From assembly GCF_012726345.1 (NCBI RefSeq), contig NZ_PTXN01000005.1:1-64000 (forward strand): a stretch of 64,000 bases of DNA, read 5' to 3'. How positions within the stretch are numbered: position 1 is the first letter of the stretch; each line of letters starts with the position of its first letter. The notes under the pieces are model-generated. The model made no database searches, was not told the origin of the DNA, and worked only from the letters and a program-made list of their open reading frames with translations. The translations under genes and the position numbers were made by a program. Shown in pieces: positions 1-10,941 of this stretch. The stretch is from Marinomonas sp. UCMA 3892 (lineage in GTDB: Bacteria; Pseudomonadota; Gammaproteobacteria; Pseudomonadales; Marinomonadaceae).

Positions 1-1
1 A

Positions 2-514
2 AATAAATCTAATGCACGCGATCCCGAAATGCACCAAACGCAAAAGGGAAAACAATGGTTCTTTGGCATGAAAGCTCACATCGGTGTTGATGCAAAGCGT
101 GGGTTAGTTCACAGCTTCACCACGACGCCTGCCAATGATCACGATTTAAACCAGTTGACGGAACTTCTTCATGGCAATGAGTCATTTGTATCGGCGGACT
201 CTGGCTACCGTGGCGTAGAAAAGCGCACAGAAACAAAAGATAAGAATGTCGATTGGTTAGTAGCTGAGATGCCCAGCAAGATACGTGCTTGGAAAAAGCA
301 CCCCCGCCTCAACAAGCAGCTGATCCGAACGGAATACTTAAAGGCGAGTATCCGAGCGAAAGTCGAGCACCCGTTTAGAATACTGAAATGCCAGTTTGGG
401 TTCCGCAAAGTCGTCTACAAAGGCCTGTCTAAAAATGACAACAAACTCGCCGTGCTGTTTGCACTTGGAAATTTGTTACGAGTAGATCAGATGATACGTT
501 CTGCACGGGGTTAA
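2..514 (+). CDS. IS5-family DDE transposase, C-terminal part (runs off left edge)
   Basis: The reading frame is open from base 2, so the start lies outside the window. The visible part keeps the three acidic residues of an IS5-group transposase: Asp in the HIGVDA context, Asp in SADSGYRG and Glu in KVEHPF. The C-terminus is complete at the stop at 514. The right inverted repeat cannot be fixed without the other end. The element borders a decayed non-coding stretch and lies upstream of the phosphite operon. Whether it is a complete IS cannot be judged here. Confidence 0.85.
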   Translation, partial: NKSNARDPEMHQTQKGKQWFFGMKAHIGVDAKRGLVHSFTTTPANDHDLNQLTELLHGNESFVSADSGYRGVEKRTETKDKNVDWLVAEMPSKIRAWKKHPRLNKQLIRTEYLKASIRAKVEHPFRILKCQFGFRKVVYKGLSKNDNKLAVLFALGNLLRVDQMIRSARG

Positions 515-530
515 TCCGTCCAAATAACGG

Positions 531-557
531 TTGTAAGGTGCTTGAAGTACCTTACAA
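531..557. repeat. 9-bp perfect inverted repeat after the IS5 transposase
   Basis: TTGTAAGGT (531-539) and ACCTTACAA (549-557) form a hairpin with a 9-base loop. No T-run follows on either strand, so it is not a convincing terminator. It may belong to the IS end. Confidence 0.4.
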
Positions 558-709
558 GTGGGTTAAGTGGTGATTAAATGTCGCTTCTGAGGAAATACTG
601 TCACAAGCTGAAAGTCAGCTAAAAATTGTCTTACTTGTTCGTATGTTCCTAAAGCGAAAAGCGCTCTATCAAAATTATTTTGGAGAGTTCATTTATACAG
701 GAAGAATGA

Positions 710-916
710 ATGATTAATCTAGGACAAAAATTTTTAAGTAACCATTTAGAAACAGCGCTTTGGAGAGTAGCCAGCTCGACAAAAGAGGTTGAAATTGAAG
801 CTGATAATTCGTTTGCCGTTTATCGTAATACCTTTGATCAAACGGAAAAACAGGCACTTTAACTAGAGCAACGCGCATAGGCTATGAACGAAATGGTTGC
901 GCAAGGTAATGAATAA
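710..916 (+). pseudogene. Decayed small coding remnant, function unknown
   Basis: A frame starting with ATG at 710 reads about 50 codons to TAA at 860. It then continues with sensible coding sequence past a second stop (TAG at 878) to a final TAA at 914-916. Two in-frame stops inside an otherwise coherent frame suggest a dead gene. I do not recognise the protein. The rest of 515-1682 holds only stop-rich sequence, a degenerate repeat at 1162-1220 and no other convincing gene. Confidence 0.35.
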
Positions 917-1161
917 GTGGGTAGCACAAATAGAATATCGAACTTCTGGTTGAGGAGCTCATGTCAACATCTGATAAGGTGAAAAATATTAGTAAGAGTA
1001 GTCACTCAATATCAACTCTGGTTGGAGCCATCTACTGCTGTGTTTTCTCTTAACTCTAAATCATCAGTTTTAATTAAAATGGGTGGTTAATGTTCATAAT
1101 CATTGGTCTTTAGCGTCCCCGAATTGGTCTCTTTCGACCATAAGCCACTATTGACCCAACC

Positions 1162-1220
1162 TTCAAACTGGCTGTTTTGTCCTTATCTAAACAATGTATC
1201 TGAACGGCAACTTTGCGGAC
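1162..1220 (+). repeat. Degenerate direct repeat, copy A (flanks ptx operon)
   Basis: 59 bp that aligns with 6422-6481 with one gap. Both start TTCAAACTGGCTGTTTT and end TTTGCGGAC, with scattered mismatches between. The two copies bracket the phosphite operon in direct orientation. Confidence 0.6.
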
Positions 1221-1682
1221 TTCACAGGCACAAGAGCAAAAAAGTCTGATCAGATTTCTTTCGAAGGTCGACTTCTGGGCATCCTAGTGCCATGAACTGC
1301 CGTTGAAGGTTAAATAGAGCGTGGCCTAATCGTCATGAATTAGGGTGCTGGAAAATTAAGGCTTTGCTTCAAAAGCGTTCATGTTTGACTGACCCAAAAA
1401 CAGCTTACTTCAAGAGCAAAGCGATCATTATGAACCGAAAAAAAACTAGCTAACTTCCAACCTTCTTGCTCGCTGTTTTCTGAGGATTTAATAGGTAGCG
1501 CTTTGTGCTCGATGCCAGTGGTATTTAGTGCAACCAAAAATGATCGATTTCAACAAAGAGTCATTAATATTCCTGCATTCTTAAAATGTTAGTTTTGTGC
1601 TCAACCCCCCATATAGAGTACTGTCCCCGTGAGTTCTTTTTCACTCCAGTCAGTCAAGCTATGAAATAAAATAGTCATCTAA

Positions 1683-1716
1683 GCTTCATTTCTCTGTCAT
1701 ATTCAAACCTTAGTAT
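1683..1716 (+). promoter_or_regulatory. Pho box and -10 for the ptx operon
   Basis: GCTTCAT (1683-1689), 4 bp, then CTGTCAT (1694-1700) form the 7-4-7 direct repeat of a PhoB site; the second half is a perfect consensus. TAGTAT at 1711-1716 follows 10 bp later, the usual distance from a Pho box to the -10 hexamer, and no -35 is needed. Transcription would then begin close to 1723, which rules out the upstream GTG there as a translation start and favours ATG at 1768. Confidence 0.7.
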
Positions 1717-1767
1717 TCGATTGTGAACCGCAATACAGCGGTGACAATTATTGCGAAAGGTAATGAT

Positions 1768-3488
<1,721 letters not shown>

Positions 3489-3497
3489 GGATGATTT

Positions 3498-4304
3498 ATG
3501 AATACCTACCTGATTACACAAACAGATGTGCTGCAAAGTTACAGCAAGAACTGGAAACGTAAAACCCTGCAGGTGGTGACCTTATTGGTCATCGTTCTGC
3601 TGGCAGCCTGGTATGTGAATGTACTGAACTTCGAAATTTTGGCAAATGGCTTGCCTGCAATAGGAACGTTGGCTGGCGAGTCTTTCCCACCGGACTTTAC
3701 CAACCTTCAAAACTGGTTTTCACCCTTGCTGGATACGCTAGCAATGAGTATTGCCGGTACCGCAATTGCAGTTATATTTTCTGTGCCTATGGCATTTCTG
3801 GCAGCGCGTAATACCTCACCTCATGGTGTGATCTTTCAGCTGGCGCGCATCGTTCTAAATGCCCTTCGATCCGTTCCGGAACTGATTATGGGGATTATTT
3901 TTGTGGCTGCCGTCGGCTTCGGTGCCTTACCCGGTGTGCTGGCTTTAGCGCTGCATTCCATCGGCATGGTAGGTAAATTCTTTGCCGAAGCGATTGAGCA
4001 CGTGGATGACGCTCCGGTGGAAGCCGCCCGTGCCGCTGGTGCCTCACCGATGCAGGTGCTCTATCACGCAATTCTTCCCCAAGTGATGCCGCAGTTTGCC
4101 GATGTCGCAATTTATCGCTGGGAATATAACTTCAGAGCTTCGACAATCATGGGCATGGTAGGCGCTGGCGGTATCGGTTTTGAACTTATGGGTTCACTAC
4201 GCATTATGCAATATCAGGAAGTATTGGCTATCCTGCTAGTGATTCTGCTGATGGTCACATTGGTCGATGCCTTGAGCGGCCTGTTACGCAAAAAATTCAA
4301 GTAG
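3498..4304 (+). CDS. ptxC: Phosphite ABC transporter permease
   Basis: Integral membrane permease of the PhnE family, 268 residues. Hydrophobic segments are visible near residues 25-45, 80-100, 130-155 and 240-258. The EAARAAGASPMQVLYHAILP stretch carries the EAA loop that docks onto the ATPase. It starts 9 bp after ptxB with TAAGGA as ribosome-binding site and ends 9 bp before ptxD, so the four genes form one transcript. Confidence 0.88.
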   Translation: MNTYLITQTDVLQSYSKNWKRKTLQVVTLLVIVLLAAWYVNVLNFEILANGLPAIGTLAGESFPPDFTNLQNWFSPLLDTLAMSIAGTAIAVIFSVPMAFLAARNTSPHGVIFQLARIVLNALRSVPELIMGIIFVAAVGFGALPGVLALALHSIGMVGKFFAEAIEHVDDAPVEAARAAGASPMQVLYHAILPQVMPQFADVAIYRWEYNFRASTIMGMVGAGGIGFELMGSLRIMQYQEVLAILLVILLMVTLVDALSGLLRKKFK

Positions 4305-4313
4305 GAGATAACG

Positions 4314-5330
4314 ATGAAACCAAAATTGGTAATTACGCATAAAGTACATGAAGAGGTGTTGGCCATATTAGCACCGCATTGTGAGTTGATCACGAATCAG
4401 ACCCCGTTCAGCTTATCACGCAACGATACAATGAAACGGGCGAAGGATGCAGAAGCCTTGATGGTATTCATGCCGGATCGGGTAGATACCATTTTTTTAG
4501 AGTCTTGCCCGCAACTGAAGGTCATTGGTGCGGCATTAAAGGGCTATGATAATTTTGATGTCGATGCCTGCACTGAACACAATGTCTGGCTGACCTTTGT
4601 ACCAGACCTATTAACAGTACCCACAGCTGAATTAACCATCGGCCTAATGGTCGGATTAATTCGGCATATACGGGCGGCGGATCAACATGTACGTATTGGA
4701 AACTTTAAGGGCTGGCTTCCACAGTTTTACGGAATGGGAATTGAAGGATCCACTATTGCGATTATCGGCATGGGTGCAATTGGTCAGGCCATTGCACAAA
4801 GGCTGAGCGGTTGGGGTGCAACCTTAGTCTATACCGACACTCAGCCTCTGGATGCAGAACAACAAGCAGCATTAAAACTTGAATTTTTGTCTTTGGACGA
4901 CGCCCTTGCTCAGGCCGATATCGTGATTATGGCACTGCCATTAAACTCGCAAACGCAACATCTTTTAAATACACAACGTTTACAGCAGATGCGGCCCGGT
5001 TCATTTTTGGTGAATCCCTGCCGTGGGTCTATTGTTGATGAAAGTGCCATTTTAGATAAGCTTAATAGCGGCCATTTAGCCGGATATGCCAGTGATGTTT
5101 TTGAAATGGAAGACTGGGCACGTCTCGACAGGCCAAAGGAAATCAATCCCAATTTATTAACACATCCCAACACCTTGTTCACGGCACATATCGGTTCAGC
5201 GGTGAGCAAGGTCAGGTTAGCCATTGAAACACGTGCGGCTGAAAATATTCTCAGGGTTTTGAACGGCGAGCCTCCATTGGATCCGGCCAACCAATTACCC
5301 GCACAAAAGGAAATAGCATGCTCAATCTGA
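4314..5330 (+). CDS. ptxD: Phosphite dehydrogenase (NAD-dependent)
   Basis: Oxidises phosphite to phosphate with NAD as acceptor; it belongs to the D-2-hydroxyacid dehydrogenase family. At 338 residues it is close to the 336 of Pseudomonas stutzeri PtxD and follows it closely along the length. The residues known to matter there are at the same positions: Met53, Lys76, Arg237, Glu266 and His292. The Rossmann motif is GMGAIG (152-157). The residue that sets cofactor choice, Glu175 in PtxD, is Asp175 followed by Thr176; an acid here predicts NAD rather than NADP. An AGGAG-like site precedes the ATG. The last 13 bp overlap ptxE. Confidence 0.93.
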   Translation: MKPKLVITHKVHEEVLAILAPHCELITNQTPFSLSRNDTMKRAKDAEALMVFMPDRVDTIFLESCPQLKVIGAALKGYDNFDVDACTEHNVWLTFVPDLLTVPTAELTIGLMVGLIRHIRAADQHVRIGNFKGWLPQFYGMGIEGSTIAIIGMGAIGQAIAQRLSGWGATLVYTDTQPLDAEQQAALKLEFLSLDDALAQADIVIMALPLNSQTQHLLNTQRLQQMRPGSFLVNPCRGSIVDESAILDKLNSGHLAGYASDVFEMEDWARLDRPKEINPNLLTHPNTLFTAHIGSAVSKVRLAIETRAAENILRVLNGEPPLDPANQLPAQKEIACSI

Positions 5331-6187
5331 TCTGGCTGAAAAGTTTGATCATGGTGATTGAGCAGCGCAGTTTTCAGGCAGCTGCCGAGCAGCTGGGATT
5401 AGCCCAACCAACTATCTCGCAGCATATTCAGAAGCTGGAAGAAACGCTCTGCGTATCCTTGATTCATCGTGTGCGTAGCGGTTGCCAGCCGACTGAATAT
5501 GCCCTTCGTCTTTTGCCGTATGCGCAGAGCATGTTGCGACTACAAGACAGAGCCTTGCTGGCTGTGAATCAACCCTCCATGAGAATTGGAGCCAGTTCAA
5601 ATATCGGCATTTATCTGTTGCAGCCTTACCTGCAGAATTACCGGCATAAACAAGCGTTTATAAATGACAAACTGGATATCGTAATAGACAGCAACCCAGT
5701 CGTTGCCGAAAAACTGGAAAATGCTGAAATCGATATCGCCTTGATGGAATGGTGGCCAGGTAAAGCTGGTTTTGAATCTCAAATCTGGAAAACTGAAGCA
5801 TTAGTCTTGATTACGCCTCCAGATCATCCACTTGCAAAACTGTCATCGATCAGTAAATCAATATTGTCCGGGCTGAATTTGTTAGGCGGAGAATCTGGCA
5901 GCGGAACAGGAAGGATACTCAAAAACTACTTGCAGGAATGCCAGCATTTTCCCACTGTATCAATGCAACTGGGCAGCACAGAGGCCGTTAAGCAGGCGGT
6001 TCGGGCAGGCATAGGAATATCGCTGGTATTTGCATCGTCTGTTGTTGATGAGGTGCAACATGGAAGTTTATGTGCAATCCCTTTAGAGGATCATGCGCTA
6101 ACAAAAGACATCCAGCTGGTCTGGCGGCAGCAATCGACCATTCAGCAAAAACAGCCGCAATTTGTTGAATATTTACTCAGTTCATAG
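5318..6187 (+). CDS. ptxE: LysR-family regulator of the phosphite operon
   Basis: 289-residue LysR protein. The N-terminal winged helix-turn-helix (about residues 15-45, [20 protein letters not shown]) is typical, and the rest is a periplasmic-binding-like effector domain. The start lies inside ptxD (13-bp overlap), matching the ptxABCDE order in P. stutzeri. The effector is unknown; phosphite or phosphate status is an inference. No terminator is visible after the stop; the next 360 bp to 6549 hold only the second copy of the degenerate repeat. Confidence 0.82.
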   Translation: MLNLIWLKSLIMVIEQRSFQAAAEQLGLAQPTISQHIQKLEETLCVSLIHRVRSGCQPTEYALRLLPYAQSMLRLQDRALLAVNQPSMRIGASSNIGIYLLQPYLQNYRHKQAFINDKLDIVIDSNPVVAEKLENAEIDIALMEWWPGKAGFESQIWKTEALVLITPPDHPLAKLSSISKSILSGLNLLGGESGSGTGRILKNYLQECQHFPTVSMQLGSTEAVKQAVRAGIGISLVFASSVVDEVQHGSLCAIPLEDHALTKDIQLVWRQQSTIQQKQPQFVEYLLSS

Positions 6188-6421
6188 GTCAATCTTTAAC
6201 AAAAAATATGATACTGCTCCCACGCAAATATAGATTCACCCAACGTATGACTAGGCAAGCACTTTAAAAACACAAATGATTCTTAGGATCATTGGGTCAG
6301 AATAGTTTATTTTCGAGCAAATATTGGGAGATTTGGTCACTACGACATTTAAAGATAGCCGTTTAAGTTAATACTGAAACAGGCAAGAGAGAAGAGATTG
6401 TTTTAGGTGGCGGGTTCAAGA

Positions 6422-6481
6422 TTCAAACTGGCTGTTTTATCTCTATCTAAAATAAGGCTACCGAGCGGCAGCTTTGCGGAC
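6422..6481 (+). repeat. Degenerate direct repeat, copy B (flanks ptx operon)
   Basis: Partner of 1162-1220, lying between the end of ptxE and the srap-like gene. The remainder of 6188-6548 shows no gene on either strand. Confidence 0.6.
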
Positions 6482-6548
6482 CAATAAGCCATAGTGGGGT
6501 TGTCAGCTTTAGTCACGACACATATTAAAATTGTAAGGCCGATACACT

Positions 6549-6953
6549 TTATTGCATACTAGATTTCTTTAATTCTTGTAATTCTCTACGTAGCTCGAAA
6601 TTCTCTCTAAGAAGATTCATCATCTTCTCCAAACAGAGGTCATGTTCGGCCTTAAGTTTTGAATATCGAGCATTTGCCTTCTTCTTTTGAGATGTAATAA
6701 GCTTTATCGAATCGGAATTTTCTGGATCTCTACTAGCGGCAGAACATCTCGTGTTTTCAGTATTTTCAATTGAATCACACAAATCAGGGTATCTTTCCTG
6801 TTTTACAAACCCTTTCTTCTTACCCGCCTCAATCGCTACATTATCTTTAGTGAATTTAAAGGAAGGAGAATTAGTATCAATGATCTGAGCTTTCCCAGAC
6901 TTCAGTCGTTCAAAAGCTTCCCAGTATAAAGCTTCGCCTCTTAATTCAGTCAC
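6549..6953 (-). CDS. srap: Small auxiliary protein of the recombinase operon (srap-like)
   Basis: 134 residues, the last gene of the recombinase operon, overlapping intB by 4 bp. The C-terminal third is charged and heptad-like (KANARYSKLKAEHDLCLEKM onward), suggesting a coiled coil. Position and size match Srap of SE elements and TnpC of Tn554, both accessory to the recombinases. No enzymatic motif is visible. The name rests on context rather than sequence similarity. Confidence 0.55.
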   Translation of the reverse strand: MTELRGEALYWEAFERLKSGKAQIIDTNSPSFKFTKDNVAIEAGKKKGFVKQERYPDLCDSIENTENTRCSAASRDPENSDSIKLITSQKKKANARYSKLKAEHDLCLEKMMNLLRENFELRRELQELKKSSMQ

Positions 6954-9019
6954 TCGATGATCTCCTTAACAGGAATTAAATTGTTTCGTGCTGCAAGGTG
7001 TTGCTCTACAACAGATATTTCTTTTTCTCGCTGAAGTGAAAAGGGACTTTTTTCACCGTATATGGAGATTTCTTCTTTCCATACTTCGATTTGATCAGCC
7101 ATGATTTCGGCAGTGTCATCGTTGAAAATAGCATCACTACAATCGATACATGGAAGAATCGAGGTAAATGCGACTCTATCGCAAGGCTCTATGGAAGAGC
7201 ACCCTCCTACTACAGTTCTCCGATATGATAGTCTGCCTGATCTTACTTCTTTCTCAGTTAGAGCGCGGTCTTCGTAGATTGAAGGGAGTATACCTTTATT
7301 TTTTTGCCTCTGAAGAGTTGCACCTGCGCCACCAAATAGGATTCCTTCATAATCAGAAATGTCATTACAAATAGCATCAACCTTCATGGTTAAAACTTCT
7401 TCTTGAAGTTCATTTATAAAATCGAATAATCCTTCATTCTGATTGGTACCTCTCTCTACAAAATTATTCGCATAGGCACTTCCATCAGTATAATAAACCG
7501 TCATTTTTTCTATTGGATGTTTGAGTTGATTGGCAATTACTGGAATTGATACTCCTCCACGAGCAGCATATACAACTAATGAACGGCGATACATGTGCCA
7601 TGCAAAAGGGAATTCCTTGCCGACATCTATACCTTTTTTAGAAAAGTCGACCCATGGGTTGAAACTCTGCATCTCTTCTAGGTCTTCATTTGTAATGACA
7701 AAGGCCTCTCGACGCAGTGTATTGTTAGTACTGGCTCTCCATCCCTCTTTGAATGGCCGAGGGTTCACAACAAATATAGGCGTCTCGCTGTCAACCCTCG
7801 AACTATGGTTAGGAAAAAGAGGGTACTTATCTTGATTCACAGAATCCATATTCAGCGAATAATAGAACCTGTAGATTAACCTTGCACTGGCAAGAGCGCA
7901 CTGATAGTAAAGTTCTGCTTGATCTGCCGTAACCCAGAACTGTTTCTTTGGAGAATTACCAGCAAACTTGAATGTATAGCTATCAAACCCGCAAATTACT
8001 TCTTCCCCATAAGTAACCCTTCGATAGCTATTTAAAGGGATTGCTCGTACTTCAGAGACCCTCATGCCAGTAAATTGAGAAATCATAGCTGCTGAAGTTT
8101 TTTGAATATAGCTAATATAGTTTGTTAATTCCTGAATGCTATCAACTTGTAACTCTTCTAATAGGTTAGCGATATCTGGATATGTTTCTTTAATATATTT
8201 CCATACCTGTCGAGCGATAGTAGCGTTACTCTTACGCCATTTCCCGAATTTGATTTCCCCTTTTTCTGCTCTCTCCTTAGTCACTTCGTAATGTTCCCAG
8301 GCTTTCTCTACTTCCGTTACGACCTCCATAAACTTAAAACAGGTCTCGGTACTTTGTTCGATAAGCTCGCTGAGCAACCTTATTGGAATGACAGGTGTTT
8401 GGATTTTTTCTCTAATTGCTTCATCCACGCGCTCCTGAGCTTGTTCAGCTACCAGTTTAGTTAAATCCACAGAGGGTATAAGGTTGAAATCGTTTACCTG
8501 ATGCGATAGTTGCGAGAGGTGTTTAATCAGATTGTATAGACTTGCAAGCCTAACCCACTCTTGGTACCGACTTTCCGCCCCTTCCAATCTACATTCGATA
8601 AATTCGGTTTTACCTAAAACATCTGCGAACTTAATTCCAGAAGATAGAGCATATCTTGCTAAGTATTTTATTTGTATCCATAGCGCCATTACGCTGTTTA
8701 CTGATAGCTGTCTTCGATACCATAAATTTAGAATGATTAATTTAGAATCTTGAATGATAGAATTGGCGAGCGGACTCTGTCTTTCAAAGACTCCATGATC
8801 TTCGGAAAATATACTTTCGAAATATATACGAGCATTTGGTCTTGACGTGTATAGAGAAAAATCCCAAACATTATCAGCAAAAACAGACAGAATGTCTCCG
8901 TTTCTTCGCCGACTTATAACATGGTTAGAATCAGGGGTAGAAACATCAGTAGATAGTGAATCAGGCGAAGTATGCTGAGCAATCCCTATAGTGTCATAGG
9001 GTACTAGTTGAACATTCAC
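6950..9019 (-). CDS. intB: Tyrosine recombinase IntB
   Basis: 689-residue site-specific recombinase with a complete catalytic set: Arg in TGMRVSE, His475 and Arg478 in HMYRRS, His501 in LKHP and Tyr509 or Tyr510 in VYYTD. Long N-terminal and C-terminal extensions surround the core. Four cysteines (607, 613, 624, 627) in the tail could bind a metal. Its start overlaps tfp and its stop overlaps the srap-like gene, each by 4 bp. It is presumed to act with IntA on the element ends. Confidence 0.8.
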   Translation of the reverse strand: MNVQLVPYDTIGIAQHTSPDSLSTDVSTPDSNHVISRRRNGDILSVFADNVWDFSLYTSRPNARIYFESIFSEDHGVFERQSPLANSIIQDSKLIILNLWYRRQLSVNSVMALWIQIKYLARYALSSGIKFADVLGKTEFIECRLEGAESRYQEWVRLASLYNLIKHLSQLSHQVNDFNLIPSVDLTKLVAEQAQERVDEAIREKIQTPVIPIRLLSELIEQSTETCFKFMEVVTEVEKAWEHYEVTKERAEKGEIKFGKWRKSNATIARQVWKYIKETYPDIANLLEELQVDSIQELTNYISYIQKTSAAMISQFTGMRVSEVRAIPLNSYRRVTYGEEVICGFDSYTFKFAGNSPKKQFWVTADQAELYYQCALASARLIYRFYYSLNMDSVNQDKYPLFPNHSSRVDSETPIFVVNPRPFKEGWRASTNNTLRREAFVITNEDLEEMQSFNPWVDFSKKGIDVGKEFPFAWHMYRRSLVVYAARGGVSIPVIANQLKHPIEKMTVYYTDGSAYANNFVERGTNQNEGLFDFINELQEEVLTMKVDAICNDISDYEGILFGGAGATLQRQKNKGILPSIYEDRALTEKEVRSGRLSYRRTVVGGCSSIEPCDRVAFTSILPCIDCSDAIFNDDTAEIMADQIEVWKEEISIYGEKSPFSLQREKEISVVEQHLAARNNLIPVKEIIE

Positions 9020-10941
9020 GAGTATGCCTCCAAATCAGCTAGTAGATCAAAATGACTCTGCCAATGCTTTGACAAATCTCCTTGCTTTACTTTATTCATA
9101 GCATCATCAACTAAAGATTTTTTAGCTGGAAATTGCTTTATTAGCTCTTCAAGTATTTCATCAATTCTATAGAGTATTGGTGCAAACTTAATGGCGTAGG
9201 AAGCTTCGTTTGCTGCGCGTTTCTGCGCGTATGGAAGCAATACCTTTAAACTAGTTATAAGGTGAATATCCTCTTCGTCAGCATGTAAAACATAATGCCT
9301 ACAGAAAAAGCATGTTTCGCTTCTACTGCAGTTTGGCTCGGGTGCTGAGTCGGTAAAACCTTCGCTACGCTTAGCTTGAGATAAATCGTTAGCATTACAG
9401 TGGCCAGCAGGCGTTTTATGTAGACCGTTATTTATCTGTACAGGAATGTATTTGGCGCTTCTCGATGAATCTATTGCTTCATTCCACATTTCGTTCATGA
9501 ATGTAGAAAGTTCTTTTAATCCAGCTATCTTCGGTGGATTGGAATAGCTCTTGAGGGTAGTTTTCACGTCATTCTGTAGTTTCCAAGCAACGGTATTGAT
9601 GTCACCATTACTTAGATTCCAAAAAGACCATGAAACACCTTTTCTTAGCTCTCTAGGGGTATGCCACTTAACATTAGGTAAATGTCCTATTAGCCATTCT
9701 TTAAGAGTATCAATGGAGACTTTATTCAAAGGGGCGCATTTACCGATTCCAGAGATTCTAAAAAATCCTACTCTTTGAACATCTAAATCGAATTCAATTT
9801 CTCCCCACTGACGAAGCTTTTCATATTTCTTGTGGAATTGGTAAAACTCTTTCCCCATTGTTGGGTAAACTGTCTTATTACCCGCTCTAACCTTTAGCCC
9901 AGTGAAACTGTAGCCTCTAGGCGCTTTACAATTGATCGGCTCAGATTTCTCACAAGAGCTTAATCTTAATGCAGAGGTGACACCATTATTGGTACCTACA
10001 ATCCCAATAAATGCAAGATAGTAGCAATACGTTGCAGAGTTATAGAGCGACTTTCGCTGTAAGTCTGTATTTAGGCTATTGGTCTTGTCTAGGCGTTTGA
10101 TCCAGTTATCGTAAACAGACATTACACCAACGCATTCTCGCCAATCTGTATATCGACCACGCACTTCTTCTCTAGATACAATGCCAGCATCATCATTCAC
10201 AAAAGATTTTGTATATGAAGCTTTGCTCAGGTGACTAGATCTTGAGAAAACATGTTTACCAAAGCCCCAATGACTTAAGTCTAATACAAAAGGAAACGGT
10301 TTTTCATTGATTAGTATGTCTGTGAAGCGCTCAAAAATAGCAAGCAATACTTGCACAAATTGGTTGCGTTCTAAGTCGTCTCCTGGAAGAGATTCTGACT
10401 TACCTTCTTTAATATGAGGTATCTTTAAGCTGACCTCGTTATCTGTTAACTCCAAGGCCCATGCCAATGCTTTTTTGGTAGATGATAGTTCAGCTGAAGC
10501 AGAGCGCTCTTTCAAACTACCTTCCGTACCGTCAGCTAAACGCGTGCTCAATACTAGATGTTCATAATAGCTATATACCGACTCAATCCAATCCTTATCA
10601 TTAGATAACGACATCCCTTTACTATCAGCGAAATCAATAAACCTGGCTATCTTGCCTGCATGGCTATAAACAGTAGCTTGATTGTATGTGCTAGCTCGTA
10701 GTCCTTCGATTATTCGTTCGACATACTTTAGCCTGTCTTTAACGATAGATTCCTTAGCGACAGAACGGCTCTTATGGTTAGGGTTTCTTGCATTACTCCT
10801 TACTGAGTAACACCAACTTCCTACATCACAAGTTCTGCATGAGTTGTCGATATCGAATTCAAGCACTGTCATTTCGGGTTTCAGAACTTCTGTTATCTTG
10901 TCTGTAATGTGGATGATTATTTCTGGACGATACTCCATCAA
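9016..10941 (-). CDS. tfp: Tyrosine-recombinase-fold protein lacking full active site
   Basis: 641 residues. The C-terminal half resembles the recombinase fold: HTPRELR gives the His and Arg of box II and KSYSNP offers a tyrosine. However, the position of the first catalytic Arg reads NNGVTSALRL and the second His is absent, so it is unlikely to cut DNA alone. This matches Tfp of SE elements. Cysteine clusters at both ends (35, 38, 44 and 538, 544, 547) look like zinc-binding sites. It overlaps intA and intB by 4 bp. Confidence 0.68.
   Translation of the reverse strand: MMEYRPEIIIHITDKITEVLKPEMTVLEFDIDNSCRTCDVGSWCYSVRSNARNPNHKSRSVAKESIVKDRLKYVERIIEGLRASTYNQATVYSHAGKIARFIDFADSKGMSLSNDKDWIESVYSYYEHLVLSTRLADGTEGSLKERSASAELSSTKKALAWALELTDNEVSLKIPHIKEGKSESLPGDDLERNQFVQVLLAIFERFTDILINEKPFPFVLDLSHWGFGKHVFSRSSHLSKASYTKSFVNDDAGIVSREEVRGRYTDWRECVGVMSVYDNWIKRLDKTNSLNTDLQRKSLYNSATYCYYLAFIGIVGTNNGVTSALRLSSCEKSEPINCKAPRGYSFTGLKVRAGNKTVYPTMGKEFYQFHKKYEKLRQWGEIEFDLDVQRVGFFRISGIGKCAPLNKVSIDTLKEWLIGHLPNVKWHTPRELRKGVSWSFWNLSNGDINTVAWKLQNDVKTTLKSYSNPPKIAGLKELSTFMNEMWNEAIDSSRSAKYIPVQINNGLHKTPAGHCNANDLSQAKRSEGFTDSAPEPNCSRSETCFFCRHYVLHADEEDIHLITSLKVLLPYAQKRAANEASYAIKFAPILYRIDEILEELIKQFPAKKSLVDDAMNKVKQGDLSKHWQSHFDLLADLEAYS

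Noticed and set aside
531-557. Hairpin after the IS5 transposase as terminator
   Set aside because: A 9-base loop and no T-run on either strand.
1723-1767. GTG at 1723 as ptxA start
   Set aside because: It coincides with the predicted transcription start and lacks a ribosome-binding site; ATG at 1768 has AAAGG 7 bp upstream.
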